NCBI GenBank assembly: GCA_024102915.1
Contig: JAGFJG010000146.1
Location: 1-43,523, forward strand
Length of the DNA stretch: 43,523 bases
Reading direction: 5' to 3'
Origin: Caldilineales bacterium
GTDB taxonomy: Bacteria > Chloroflexota > Anaerolineae > J102
Shown here piece by piece: positions 26,960 through 34,951 of the stretch (positions are counted from its first letter, which is position 1; each line of letters starts with the position of its first letter). The notes beneath the pieces are model-generated. The model saw only the letters and a program-made list of their open reading frames with translations, was not told the origin of the DNA and ran no database searches. The position numbers were made by a program, and so were the translations under genes.

Positions 26960-27624
26960 GCAATACCATTCAAGTTTTCATCGCCGATGATCACCCCATC
27001 GTGCGCCGGGGCATCAAAGGCTTGCTGCAAACCGAGGCCGACATGGAAGTCGTGGGCGAGGCCGCCAATGGTCGGGATGCCGTGACCGAAGTCCAGAGGT
27101 TGCAACCCGATATCGTGCTCATGGATCTGGTGATGCCGGGCATGGACGGCATCGAGGCTATCAAGAATATCCGGGCGGAAGGACTGGAGACCCGCATCCT
27201 CGTCCTTACCAGCTTCGCCACCGACGACAAAGTTTTCCCGGCCATCAAAGCGGGCGCACTGGGCTATCTGATCAAGGATACGGTTCCCGACGAACTGGTG
27301 CGGGCGATTCGGCAGGTGCAGCTCGGACAGCCCACCCTTCATCCGGCCATAGCCCAAAAACTCCTGCAAGAAATCTCCGGCTCATCCCACCAGCCGCCCT
27401 CGCCCGACCCCCTGACTGAGCGCGAGATTGAAGTGCTGAGATTGGTCGCGCGCGGCTACAGCAATCAGGAGATCGCAGACACTCTGATAATTGGCGTCGC
27501 CACGGTCTACACGCATGTGTCCAACATCCTGGCTAAACTACACCTGGCCAGCCGCACCCAGGCCGCGCTTTACGCTCTGCGCGAGGGGTATGCTTCGCTT
27601 TACGAGGACGAGGGCAGCGCATAA
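26956..27624 (+). CDS. Response regulator, NarL/LuxR family
   Basis: This 222-residue regulator has a receiver domain (about 5-120) with acidic residues D11 and D12, the phosphorylation site D57 (IVLMDLVMPGMDG) and Lys in LIKDTVPDEL. A linker leads to a LuxR-type HTH (about 151-215; LTEREIEVLRLVARGYSNQE). The four-base overlap with the kinase gene shows a two-component pair. No target site could be identified in the window. Confidence 0.95.
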   Translation: MSNTIQVFIADDHPIVRRGIKGLLQTEADMEVVGEAANGRDAVTEVQRLQPDIVLMDLVMPGMDGIEAIKNIRAEGLETRILVLTSFATDDKVFPAIKAGALGYLIKDTVPDELVRAIRQVQLGQPTLHPAIAQKLLQEISGSSHQPPSPDPLTEREIEVLRLVARGYSNQEIADTLIIGVATVYTHVSNILAKLHLASRTQAALYALREGYASLYEDEGSA

Positions 27625-27654
27625 AAAAGACCGGCATCGCCATTGACGCCGGTC
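27623..27654 (-). terminator. Terminator for the oxidoreductase operon
   Basis: GACCGGC (27629-27635) and GCCGGTC (27648-27654) form a stem. On the minus strand it is followed by TTTTTT (27623-27628). It overlaps the stop codon of the convergent response regulator gene. No T-run lies on the plus side, so it serves the minus-strand operon. Confidence 0.8.
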
Positions 27655-27705
27655 GTGTAAGCAGACATGTGCGACACACCCGAGGGTACGTCGCACATCG
27701 CTTTC

Positions 27706-29421
27706 CTAACGCATGCCCGCCAAATCCTGCAGCAAGCGCCAGTTGGTCAATCGGTCGGCCTGGGCGTTGAGCAGCATGTCGGTGGGGTTGCCGTCCTTGT
27801 CGAAGTTCTTGGCGAAACGACCTTCGCCGCGAGCGAAGTCGATAAAGTTGAAGGGTTCCTTGGTCTTGGGGTTCACGTACCAGTCTTCCTTCACGCTGGG
27901 ATTGCCCTTGAGGTCGAGGCACTCGCGGATGGTGTCGCCCTTGCGCGGATCGTAAACCAGCAGCGGGAATGCCCGGCTGTCGACAGCGGCTTTCGCCCGT
28001 TGCGCCGACTCGTGGTCGCCCACGCCGTGTTCGGGCTGACAGGTGGTGAACACGCTGATGAGGGCGGGGCCGGGGAATTCGTTGGCTTCCATTACCGCCC
28101 GGTAGAAATGATTCATGTGGGCGGCGGTGGTCTGGGCCACGTATACATTCGGGTGCATCATGGCGATCTGGGCGATCTCCTTGCGGCGCTCGCTTTTGCC
28201 CAGCTCGGCCTTGCCGAAGGGGCTCATCTTGGTGCCCTGGCCCATGAAGGTGCCGGTGGAGGATTGGCCGCCGGTGTTGGAATACACCTGCGTGTCGAGC
28301 AAGAGCACTTTGATGTCCATGCCGCTGGCCAGCATGCGGCTGAGGGCGCCAAAGCCGATGTCGAGCATAGCCCCGTCGCCGCCCAGCACCCACAAGCGCT
28401 TGTCCTGCCAGCCCAGCTGATCCCAGCGGGCGCGTACGCCCATGGCGTCGGTGGCGGCGTTCTCGAACAGCGAGTTCGTCCAGGACACTGACCAGGGATT
28501 GTACGGATAAGTGCTGCCATAGACGGTCGAGCAGCCTGTGGCGTTGACGATGCCGACGTTCTCGCGACCGACCTGGAAGGTGGTGGCGGCCATCCACATG
28601 CGCAGGGCGGTGGCTTCGCCGCAGCCAGCGCAGGAACCGGCCCCGCCCACATAGGCCAGGCTTTCTTCCTTCAACATCATGTCCACCAGCACGCGGTCGT
28701 TGATGAAGCGGTCGGGCGTGGGCGGCAGGCTGCGGAAGAAGTCGAAACCGTCTTTGTACAGCGGGATCGTGTCATCCTCTTTCTCGATCATCTTCAGGGC
28801 GTTGTAGCCCAGGTCCTCGCAAACCTGCACGCACTCGGCGCAACCCTTGCACTTGGTGGGGTCGATGAAGATGCCGAAGAGACCGCCGCTGCCGGGTTCC
28901 TTTTTCTCCGGCACTTTGAAAAACTTGTTCGTCTCCGCCCACTGATGGCTCAGCCACTCGCTGCGGCCATTGCCCATCTCGGCCAGAGCTGCGTCCAGTT
29001 CCGGTTTCTCCACCACGCGACCCAGGATGGCGGTGTCGGGGCATTCGGTCACACAGGTCATGCAGCCGACGCAGTTCTCGTGCATGAACTCCGGGATTTC
29101 GGGGGCGATGTACGAGAAATCTCGGAAAGCGCCGGTGCCGGCCGGGATCAGCGAGCGCGCCACGCCCAGGTCGGCGGGCAGGGCATCGTCATCGGCGGTG
29201 TTGTATGCGCCAATCACGCGCTCGTTGAAATCCTCGACATAGCCTTCCAGGTCGAATTCGAAGATGTGGGTATCGATGCCGACCGCATGGGTTTCCATGC
29301 TGGTCCCGGCTTCTTTGATCAACGAACCCAGTCCTGACGACCCGGTCACGCGCGAATTGATTTTGCTTGCAGGTTTGACCTGCTCTTCATCTATGAGAAA
29401 AATGGGGTTTGAGATTGCCAT
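27706..29421 (-). CDS. Pyruvate/2-oxoacid:ferredoxin oxidoreductase, ferredoxin-domain plus TPP-binding beta chain
   Basis: This 571-residue chain corresponds to the C-terminal half of single-chain PFOR. An N-terminal region leads to two 4Fe-4S motifs: C117, C120, C123, C127 and C191, C194, C197, C201. The TPP-binding domain starts near 255, with GAGSCAGCGEAT (C264, C267), NATGC (C297), GDG at 349-351, SNTGGQ (381-386) and TTCQ (C461). The four cysteines 264, 267, 297 and 461 fit the proximal cluster of PFOR. It oxidatively decarboxylates pyruvate to acetyl-CoA and reduces ferredoxin. AAGGA lies 6 bases before ATG 29421. It follows the alpha-gamma gene across a repeat-filled gap of 75 bases. 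Confidence 0.93.
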   Translation of the reverse strand: MAISNPIFLIDEEQVKPASKINSRVTGSSGLGSLIKEAGTSMETHAVGIDTHIFEFDLEGYVEDFNERVIGAYNTADDDALPADLGVARSLIPAGTGAFRDFSYIAPEIPEFMHENCVGCMTCVTECPDTAILGRVVEKPELDAALAEMGNGRSEWLSHQWAETNKFFKVPEKKEPGSGGLFGIFIDPTKCKGCAECVQVCEDLGYNALKMIEKEDDTIPLYKDGFDFFRSLPPTPDRFINDRVLVDMMLKEESLAYVGGAGSCAGCGEATALRMWMAATTFQVGRENVGIVNATGCSTVYGSTYPYNPWSVSWTNSLFENAATDAMGVRARWDQLGWQDKRLWVLGGDGAMLDIGFGALSRMLASGMDIKVLLLDTQVYSNTGGQSSTGTFMGQGTKMSPFGKAELGKSERRKEIAQIAMMHPNVYVAQTTAAHMNHFYRAVMEANEFPGPALISVFTTCQPEHGVGDHESAQRAKAAVDSRAFPLLVYDPRKGDTIRECLDLKGNPSVKEDWYVNPKTKEPFNFIDFARGEGRFAKNFDKDGNPTDMLLNAQADRLTNWRLLQDLAGMR

Positions 29422-29452
29422 TTGTAGTCCTTGTTGAGTGATATGGGTCAAA

Positions 29453-29499
29453 TACCCAATATCCAATATCAGGTATCGGGTATTAGATATTGGGGATTA
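29453..29499. repeat. Heptamer intergenic repeat, ATTGGGT family, inverted arms
   Basis: CCCAATATCCAATA (29455-29468) and TATTAGATATTGGG (29481-29494) form a 14-bp stem with one mismatch around a 12-base loop. The repeat end GGGGATTAG contains the stop codon (TAA on minus, 29497-29499) of the alpha-gamma gene. Within an operon, the hairpin could process or attenuate the message between the two subunits. Confidence 0.7.
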
Positions 29500-31863
29500 G
29501 CTCTGCAACGGCAGCAGCGCCAGGTCGGTGACGGAAAGCATCCCCACCGGCTTCTTATGCCCGTTGTCCTGCTTGACCACCACCAGGCGATGGATGCGGT
29601 TTTCGACCAACTTGTTGACGGCATCCGCCAGCGACTCGTCCGGCGTGGTGGTGATCACATCGCGGGTCATGATGTGTTCGGGCAGGATGTCGAGCAGCGA
29701 TTTTTGGGAGCGGTTGCTGGCTTCGGCCTTGACCAGATCGGTCTGGCTGATCAGGCCTTCGAGATAGCCTTCGCCATTCACCACGACCACCGCGCCGATG
29801 TTGCGATCGGCCATGGCCTGCGCCACATTCTTGAGCGGGGTGCTGGGCTGGCAGGCCACCACGCCATGATGCATGACATCGCTGACGCGCTTGCCGCCGG
29901 TATCCACCTGCGCCTTCTCGTCCACATCGATGACCTTGCGCGGCACTTCCATGACCTCGGCATAGCCACGGCGCACGGCGGTCAGGTTTTCCTGCACCAC
30001 ATGCTCGCCACGCTTGCCGAAGTATTTGCGCAGGCTCTTCTCCACGCCCGCCATCAGGTCGGATTCGCTGATATGCCGCGCCTGTAGGAATGGCGTGGCC
30101 TTGAGGAACACGCCCAACAACACGATGCCCTGCATACGCACTTGCAAATCAAGCTCGGAAGCCACCTCGCGGGCGATGGCGGCAGCGTCGAGGTACAGGA
30201 CTCGGATATTCTTGCGGCGGATGTTGCGGCGAGCGTATTCGGGGATGTTGTGCCACACCGCCTGCGGGTCTTTATGCCGGGATTGCATGAACACCGTGCC
30301 GCCCTCCTGTAAACCGAGTAGGGGATTGCCCAGGTTGAAGGCGTTGACGTCGTTCAGGGGCACGAATTCGACGAATTTCAGTTCGCTGTGCGTGCGGATC
30401 GGCTCTTCCGCCGTGGTCAGATAGTAAGTCGTGGGCAGGCCCTTTTTCTCGGAACCATATTTGGGATAGGCCTGCACGTAAAGGTCGAACAAATCGCCGA
30501 CGATGGTGGCGATGACTTTGTTGGTCGTGACCGAGCCAAAGCCGCCGACAGAATGGCCGCGCATCGAGAAGGAATTCGGGGGCCGGACGTCGGGGTCGAA
30601 GCTGCTGTCCAGGGCGAGTTCGTGGGTGATGCCCAAAACGAAATAGCGCTGACCCTGCTCGACCATATTTCTGACCACGGCGATGAAGTCGCCCGAACGC
30701 ACATCGCGGCTGCCCAGCCCGGCCGAGCCGCTGTAAATCACGGGCAGACGATGGATGCGGGGATAACCCGGCGCGCCGATCAGGGCGTCGGCGAAGGCTG
30801 CCTTAATCTCAGCCGTGAGCGGGTTGCTCTGGCCCATGGGATTGTCCATGCGCTCGACCACGGCAAACGCCGTCACGCCAGCCAGTGCTTTGACCAGCTC
30901 GGGGCCGGGGAAGGGACGGAAGGCGGTGACATGCACCACGCCCACCTTGAGCCCGGTTTCTTCGCGCAGATAATCGCAGGTGACGGCGGCGGTGTCGGCC
31001 ATGCTGCCCATGCAAACGATGGCGTATTCCGCATCCTCCATGCGATAGCTTTCGATCATGTCGTAACGGCGGCCGGTCAACTCATAGAACTCGTCCATGG
31101 CGTTTTGCAGCGCGGGCTTGACCCGGTCGTAGAAATAGCGCTGGGCGATCTTGCCCTTCATGTAGCTATCCTGATTCTGCACCACGCCCGACATCAACGG
31201 GCGAGAAGGATCCATGAGATTGCGCAGCTTTTCGCTCGGATTGCCAATGTACTGTTTCATCAGGTCCGGTTCGGGCAGAAGCACGTTCTCGATCGTGTGC
31301 GTGGTCAGGAAGCCATCCTGGCAACTGAGGAAAGGCGTCTCGCTATCCTCCGCCGCCCGCCGTGCGATCAAAGCCAGGTCGCCAGCGCCCTGGGCATTCT
31401 TGGCGAAAACAATCCCCCAGCCCGTGTCGGACACGCCCATGACATCATCGTGCCCGGCGTGCACATTCAGGCTGTGGCTGGTGAGGGCGCGGGCGCCAAT
31501 GTGAAACACAACCGGCAGACGTTTGCCGGAGATCACATACAGCACCTCTTTCATCAAAATAAGCCCCTGCCCCGAAGTGAAGTTCGTCACCCGGCCTCCT
31601 GCGAGGGCGAACCCTTCCGCCGCCGAAGCCGATGAGTGCTCACTCTCCGGCTCCATAAAAATGAGCCGATCGCCCCACAGGTTGGTCACGCCATTGGCGA
31701 CGGCCTGGGCGTAGTTCTGGCCCATGACGGTGGATGATGTGATGGGATAGGCGCAAGCGCCCTGTGTGACGTGCGTCTCCACCCAACTAACGGTACCGCT
31801 CCCGTCTGTGGTGGTGGCGATTCCTGGAAAAGGAACATCAGGTTTTGAGCCATTTGTTGTCAT
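29497..31863 (-). CDS. 2-oxoacid:ferredoxin oxidoreductase alpha-gamma chain fused to a C-terminal CBS pair
   Basis: This 788-residue chain has an alpha-type pyrimidine-binding domain I with GACAYPITSSTVM (about 36-48) and EPESEHSSASAAEGFALAGG, then domain II up to about 430. A gamma domain (about 450-640) has RGHSVGGFGSVTTNKVIA. A CBS pair at about 653-788 follows: VSDVMHHGVVACQPSTPL, NIGAVVVVNGEGYLEGLIS, HIMTRDVITTTPDESL, IHRLVVV and MLSVTDLALL. The oxidoreductase part is the N-terminal half of PFOR. CBS pairs bind adenine nucleotides, so the fusion suggests allosteric control by energy charge; that is inference. ATG 31863 has GGAG 9 bases upstream. It is the first gene of the operon, followed by the beta chain. 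Confidence 0.92.
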   Translation of the reverse strand: MTTNGSKPDVPFPGIATTTDGSGTVSWVETHVTQGACAYPITSSTVMGQNYAQAVANGVTNLWGDRLIFMEPESEHSSASAAEGFALAGGRVTNFTSGQGLILMKEVLYVISGKRLPVVFHIGARALTSHSLNVHAGHDDVMGVSDTGWGIVFAKNAQGAGDLALIARRAAEDSETPFLSCQDGFLTTHTIENVLLPEPDLMKQYIGNPSEKLRNLMDPSRPLMSGVVQNQDSYMKGKIAQRYFYDRVKPALQNAMDEFYELTGRRYDMIESYRMEDAEYAIVCMGSMADTAAVTCDYLREETGLKVGVVHVTAFRPFPGPELVKALAGVTAFAVVERMDNPMGQSNPLTAEIKAAFADALIGAPGYPRIHRLPVIYSGSAGLGSRDVRSGDFIAVVRNMVEQGQRYFVLGITHELALDSSFDPDVRPPNSFSMRGHSVGGFGSVTTNKVIATIVGDLFDLYVQAYPKYGSEKKGLPTTYYLTTAEEPIRTHSELKFVEFVPLNDVNAFNLGNPLLGLQEGGTVFMQSRHKDPQAVWHNIPEYARRNIRRKNIRVLYLDAAAIAREVASELDLQVRMQGIVLLGVFLKATPFLQARHISESDLMAGVEKSLRKYFGKRGEHVVQENLTAVRRGYAEVMEVPRKVIDVDEKAQVDTGGKRVSDVMHHGVVACQPSTPLKNVAQAMADRNIGAVVVVNGEGYLEGLISQTDLVKAEASNRSQKSLLDILPEHIMTRDVITTTPDESLADAVNKLVENRIHRLVVVKQDNGHKKPVGMLSVTDLALLPLQS

Positions 31864-32037
31864 TAACGTTTTCTCCGTTCCAACTATGGGTGTCGAAATC
31901 GGCCTGGAGCAGCCGACATCATTTGATTTGGATTCAATGCGTTTCAAATTGGCAGACTATGCCGATTCCCGCTTCGATCTCAGTGGTGCATCGCACCTCA
32001 ACCGGAGGGGAGATAGCGACGCTGCTGCCAATGCAAT

Positions 32038-32066
32038 ATTGTACTCCAATTGTACTGAAAGCGTAA
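32038..32066 (-). promoter_or_regulatory. Promoter of the oxidoreductase operon with 11-base direct repeats
   Basis: On the minus strand TTACGC (32061-32066), 17 bases, then TACAAT (32038-32043). On the plus strand ATTGTACT occurs twice at an 11-base interval (32038-32045 and 32049-32056), so the -10 is one copy and the second lies one helical turn upstream. The leader is about 170 bases and includes a small hairpin GGTGC-gat-GCACC. Confidence 0.45.
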
Positions 32067-32099
32067 GTGAGATCGATCACGGGCGCGCCGAGCAGTCAT

Positions 32100-32147
32100 C
32101 CACTGACTACTGAATACCGATCACTGACCACCGCCCTCTGACCCTCA
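32100..32147. repeat. Heptamer repeat, CAGTNNT family, single arm
   Basis: Immediately after the stop of the methyltransferase/MTHFR gene, the minus strand reads GGTCAGT GATCGGT, ATTCAGT AGTCAGT in 7-base register. This is the same word family as the maf-rsgA repeat. The stop codon TGA lies within the first word GGTTGAG. Confidence 0.6.
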
Positions 32148-33977
32148 ACCGTTCAAAATCTCCCCGACCAACTGATAGCGGCCAAAGGGCGGCATGAAAT
32201 ACGCGCCCTGGGCGATAGTCTGCAAATAGGCCAGCAGTTCGCGGGCGATCACCACGCCCTCGTGTTCCGGCTCGGCGGCGGATGCCATCAGGTCGAGCAG
32301 GCGGGTGGGGATCACGATGCCGGGGACTTCGTGATGCAGGAACTCGGCGTGGCGGCTGCTGGCGAGGGGCAGCAATCCGGCAATGACGGGCACAGGCAGC
32401 GGCCCGCCCCAGGCGGCGAGAAAACGCTCGATAGCTGCGGGATCGAACGCCGGTTGCGAGAGCAGGAAATCGGCCCCGCCTTCCAGCTTTTTCTCCAACA
32501 CCTTCATCTCCCGCTCAATGTCTTCAGCCCCCAGATTGACCGCCGCGCCCACGAAAAACTGCGTGGGCTGACCGATCGGCTGTCCGGCCTGATCGATGCC
32601 CTGATTCAAATTCTGTTTGATCAGTTGCACCAGGCCCGACGGCGGGATGTCGAAATTGTCGTGGGCGTCGGGGAAGTCGCCGATGCGGGTGGGGTCGCCC
32701 ATGACGATGAAGAGATTGCGGATGTTGAGTGCATGCGCCGCCAGCAAATCGCCCTGCACGCGCAAGAGATTGCGCCCGCGCGTGGGGAAATGCAGGATGG
32801 TGTCCATGCCCAGCCGGGATTGCACCAGGAAAGCGGCGGCCCACGGACTCATGCGCAAGCGGGCGCGCGGGCTGTCGGCCACATTCACAGCGGTGACGCC
32901 CGCAGCCTGAAGTTCGCGAGCCTGCTCAAGGAGGCGGTTGGGATCATAGCCGCGGGGCGGGCTCATTTCCACGGTGGCGACGAAGCGTTCGCCCAGCGCC
33001 TGGGCCAGGGCGGTGGGCGGCAGCCTGGTCTCGGCACTGGCGACAGGCAGCGTGAATTCGTCATCCAGGACGATGACAGGATCGATCTTGGCGGGCATGC
33101 CATCAAGCGTGGCGCGCATAGCCCGGATATGAGCGGCGGTGGTGCCGCAACAGCCGCCCACGAGCCGCACACCCGAAGCGCGAAACCGATCCACGTACCC
33201 GGCGAAGTAAGCGGGCGTGGAGGGATAGAGCAATCGCCCGGCCTGACGGCTGGGGAACCCGGCATTGGGCAGGGCGGAGAGCGCCAGGTTGGGCGCAGCC
33301 TGATGCATTCGCTCGATCACTGCCGCCACGACCGCCGGCCCCACCGAGCAGTTGGCTCCGGCCACGTCGACGCCCGCCCGCGAGAGGGCCAGGGCCACGC
33401 CTTCGGGTGTGTGACCCAGGGCAGTGCGGCCATCCTCGTCAAAGGTCATGTGGGCGACGATGGGCAGGTCGCAAAGCCCGCGGGCGGCGGTGATGGCCAA
33501 CAACAACTCGTCCAGGTCGCTAAACGTCTCGAAAATGAGCGCGTCCGCCCCAGCTTCGGCCACCGCCCTGATGGTTTCGGCAAAGGCAGAGCGAGCGGTT
33601 TCAGCGGAAAGAGAGCCATACGGCAGCAGGTATTTGCCCAGGGGGCCGATGGACGCCCCCACCAGCGCGCTTTTCCCTGACTCCTCCCTGGCTTCGATTG
33701 CCAGCCTCACCCCCGCCGCCGCCATCTCCCCGGCCATTTCGCCCAGCCCGAATTCCTCCTGGCGCACGCGATTGGCCCCGAAGGTATTGCTCTCGATCAG
33801 GTCGGCTCCGGCTTCGAGATAGAGATGATGGATGGCTTTGACGATGCCGGGGTCGGTCAGGTTGACATATTCCAGCGATTGCTCGAACGAGAAGCCGCGG
33901 GCATAGACCTCAGTGCCCATGGCGCCATCGCCCAAGAGAAGGCCGGATTCGATACGGGTGCGAAAGTCGGTTGGCAT
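32145..33977 (-). CDS. Bifunctional homocysteine S-methyltransferase / methylenetetrahydrofolate reductase
   Basis: This 610-residue fusion has an N-terminal homocysteine methyltransferase domain (about 1-290) with LLLGDGAMGTEVYARG, ESNTFGANR and zinc Cys residues in AGANCSVGP and VGGCCGTT. A C-terminal MTHFR barrel (about 318-605) has FVATVEMSPPRGYDPNRLL, VNVADSPRARLRMSP, FIVMGDPTRIGDFP and FLLSQPAFDP. It matches the YitJ-type architecture, which couples methyl-THF production to methionine synthesis or salvage. ATG 33977 is the family start. Upstream lies a heptamer repeat and a TTGACA on minus at 34064-34069. Confidence 0.95.
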   Translation of the reverse strand: MPTDFRTRIESGLLLGDGAMGTEVYARGFSFEQSLEYVNLTDPGIVKAIHHLYLEAGADLIESNTFGANRVRQEEFGLGEMAGEMAAAGVRLAIEAREESGKSALVGASIGPLGKYLLPYGSLSAETARSAFAETIRAVAEAGADALIFETFSDLDELLLAITAARGLCDLPIVAHMTFDEDGRTALGHTPEGVALALSRAGVDVAGANCSVGPAVVAAVIERMHQAAPNLALSALPNAGFPSRQAGRLLYPSTPAYFAGYVDRFRASGVRLVGGCCGTTAAHIRAMRATLDGMPAKIDPVIVLDDEFTLPVASAETRLPPTALAQALGERFVATVEMSPPRGYDPNRLLEQARELQAAGVTAVNVADSPRARLRMSPWAAAFLVQSRLGMDTILHFPTRGRNLLRVQGDLLAAHALNIRNLFIVMGDPTRIGDFPDAHDNFDIPPSGLVQLIKQNLNQGIDQAGQPIGQPTQFFVGAAVNLGAEDIEREMKVLEKKLEGGADFLLSQPAFDPAAIERFLAAWGGPLPVPVIAGLLPLASSRHAEFLHHEVPGIVIPTRLLDLMASAAEPEHEGVVIARELLAYLQTIAQGAYFMPPFGRYQLVGEILNG

Positions 33978-33982
33978 GGCGA

Positions 33983-34023
33983 ATTGGTTGGGTGGGTTGG
34001 ATAGTTGGGTAGTTGGTTGGGTT
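33983..34023. repeat. Heptamer repeat, GGTTGGG family, single arm
   Basis: Starting 6 bases upstream of the ATG of the methyltransferase/MTHFR gene, the plus strand is a G/T-rich run of TTGGTTG GGTGGGT, TGGATAG TTGGGTA, GTTGGTT in 7-base steps. It occupies the 5' untranslated region of that minus-strand gene, as AACCAACC-type sequence in the message. Confidence 0.55.
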
Positions 34024-34041
34024 CAGAGAATCGTGAACTGT

Positions 34042-34069
34042 AAGGTATGGTTTTTGGGCAGGTTGTCAA
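34042..34069 (-). promoter_or_regulatory. Candidate promoter for the methyltransferase/MTHFR gene
   Basis: A perfect -35 TTGACA (34064-34069, minus strand) lies 16 bases from TACCTT (34042-34047), a weak -10. Transcription from here would run through the GGTTGGG repeat before the ATG. Confidence 0.35.
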
Positions 34070-34107
34070 GTTCGTGCGAAGCGTGCTCTGCAATCCGGCC
34101 CGGTCAA

Positions 34108-34136
34108 TTGACAGTCCCCAGGTGCGACGGTATCAT
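34108..34136 (+). promoter_or_regulatory. Near-consensus promoter of the TerC gene
   Basis: TTGACA (34108-34113), 17 bases, then TATCAT (34131-34136): a perfect -35, ideal spacing and 5 of 6 at -10. The leader is about 45 bases and contains AAGGAG 10 bases before ATG 34187. It is too short for a yybP-ykoY manganese riboswitch. Confidence 0.75.
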
Positions 34137-34186
34137 GCGCGGCGATACCGCCTCTGTAAATCGCACTTGCAAGGAGACCGCCGCGT

Positions 34187-34939
34187 ATGGATTGGCTGCT
34201 CAACCCCGAAATCTGGATTGCGCTTCTGACTCTGACCGTTCTTGAAATCGTCCTGGGGATCGACAACATCATCTTTATCTCGATCCTTTCGGGAAAACTG
34301 CCGGAGGAACAACGCGAACGGGCGCGGCGGGTGGGGCTGATTCTTGCCATGGGTATGCGCATTCTGCTGCTCTTCTCGTTGGCCTGGATCGCTCGCCTGG
34401 AAACGCCGCTGTTCTCCATCATGGGTCATGCAATCACCGGACGCGACCTCATTCTCTTGGGCGGCGGTCTGTTCCTGATCGGCAAAGCCACATTCGAGAT
34501 TCACGAAAAATTGGAAGGCGAAGAAGGGCATACATCCGCAAAGGCCACGACTTTTTCCGGCGTCATCGTTCAGATCATGTTGCTGGATATCGTCTTTTCG
34601 CTCGACTCGGTGATTACGGCGGTGGGGATGGTGAGTGTGCTGTGGGTGATGGTCGCCGCCGTCGTCATCGCCGTGGGCGTCATGCTGGTGGCTGTCAATC
34701 CCATCGGCGATTTCGTCGAACAACACCCCACCGTCAAAATCCTGGCCCTCAGCTTCCTGCTCTTGATTGGATTCTCGTTGGTGGCCGAAGGCGCGGGCCT
34801 GCACATTCCCAAGGGCTATATCTATTTCGCCATGTTCTTCTCGGCCTTTGTCGAATTCCTCAACATCCGCTTCCGCAGCCACATGCCTAAACCTGTGCAA
34901 TTGCGGGCTCCGGTCGTGGCAGAGAAAAAGCATGCCTGA
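34187..34939 (+). CDS. TerC/Alx-family integral membrane protein
   Basis: This 250-residue protein has seven predicted helices. The characteristic acidic membrane motifs are EIVLGIDNIIFISILSGKLP (about 17-36) and LDIVFSLDSVITAVGMV (about 130-146), with LLIGFSLVAEG and the C-terminal YIYFAMFFSAFVEFLN. TerC/Alx proteins export metal ions such as Mn2+, or protect secreted proteins from mismetallation, and were first seen in tellurite resistance clusters. There are no other ter genes nearby. It has its own strong promoter, and the glycerate kinase begins only 12 bases downstream. Confidence 0.93.
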   Translation: MDWLLNPEIWIALLTLTVLEIVLGIDNIIFISILSGKLPEEQRERARRVGLILAMGMRILLLFSLAWIARLETPLFSIMGHAITGRDLILLGGGLFLIGKATFEIHEKLEGEEGHTSAKATTFSGVIVQIMLLDIVFSLDSVITAVGMVSVLWVMVAAVVIAVGVMLVAVNPIGDFVEQHPTVKILALSFLLLIGFSLVAEGAGLHIPKGYIYFAMFFSAFVEFLNIRFRSHMPKPVQLRAPVVAEKKHA

Positions 34940-34951
34940 AGCGGGCTCGCC

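Noticed and set aside
30388..31635. 415-codon open frame on plus, opposite the oxidoreductase alpha-gamma gene
   Set aside because: It is the antisense of a clear PFOR gene; composition is His/Arg/Gly-rich shadow sequence with no recognisable domain.
32262..33680. 472-codon open frame on plus, opposite the methyltransferase/MTHFR gene
   Set aside because: It is a shadow of a well-supported enzyme on the other strand in high-GC DNA, with no domain and no SD.
34090..34186. yybP-ykoY manganese riboswitch upstream of TerC
   Set aside because: The predicted leader is only about 45 bases, too short, and no such fold is visible.
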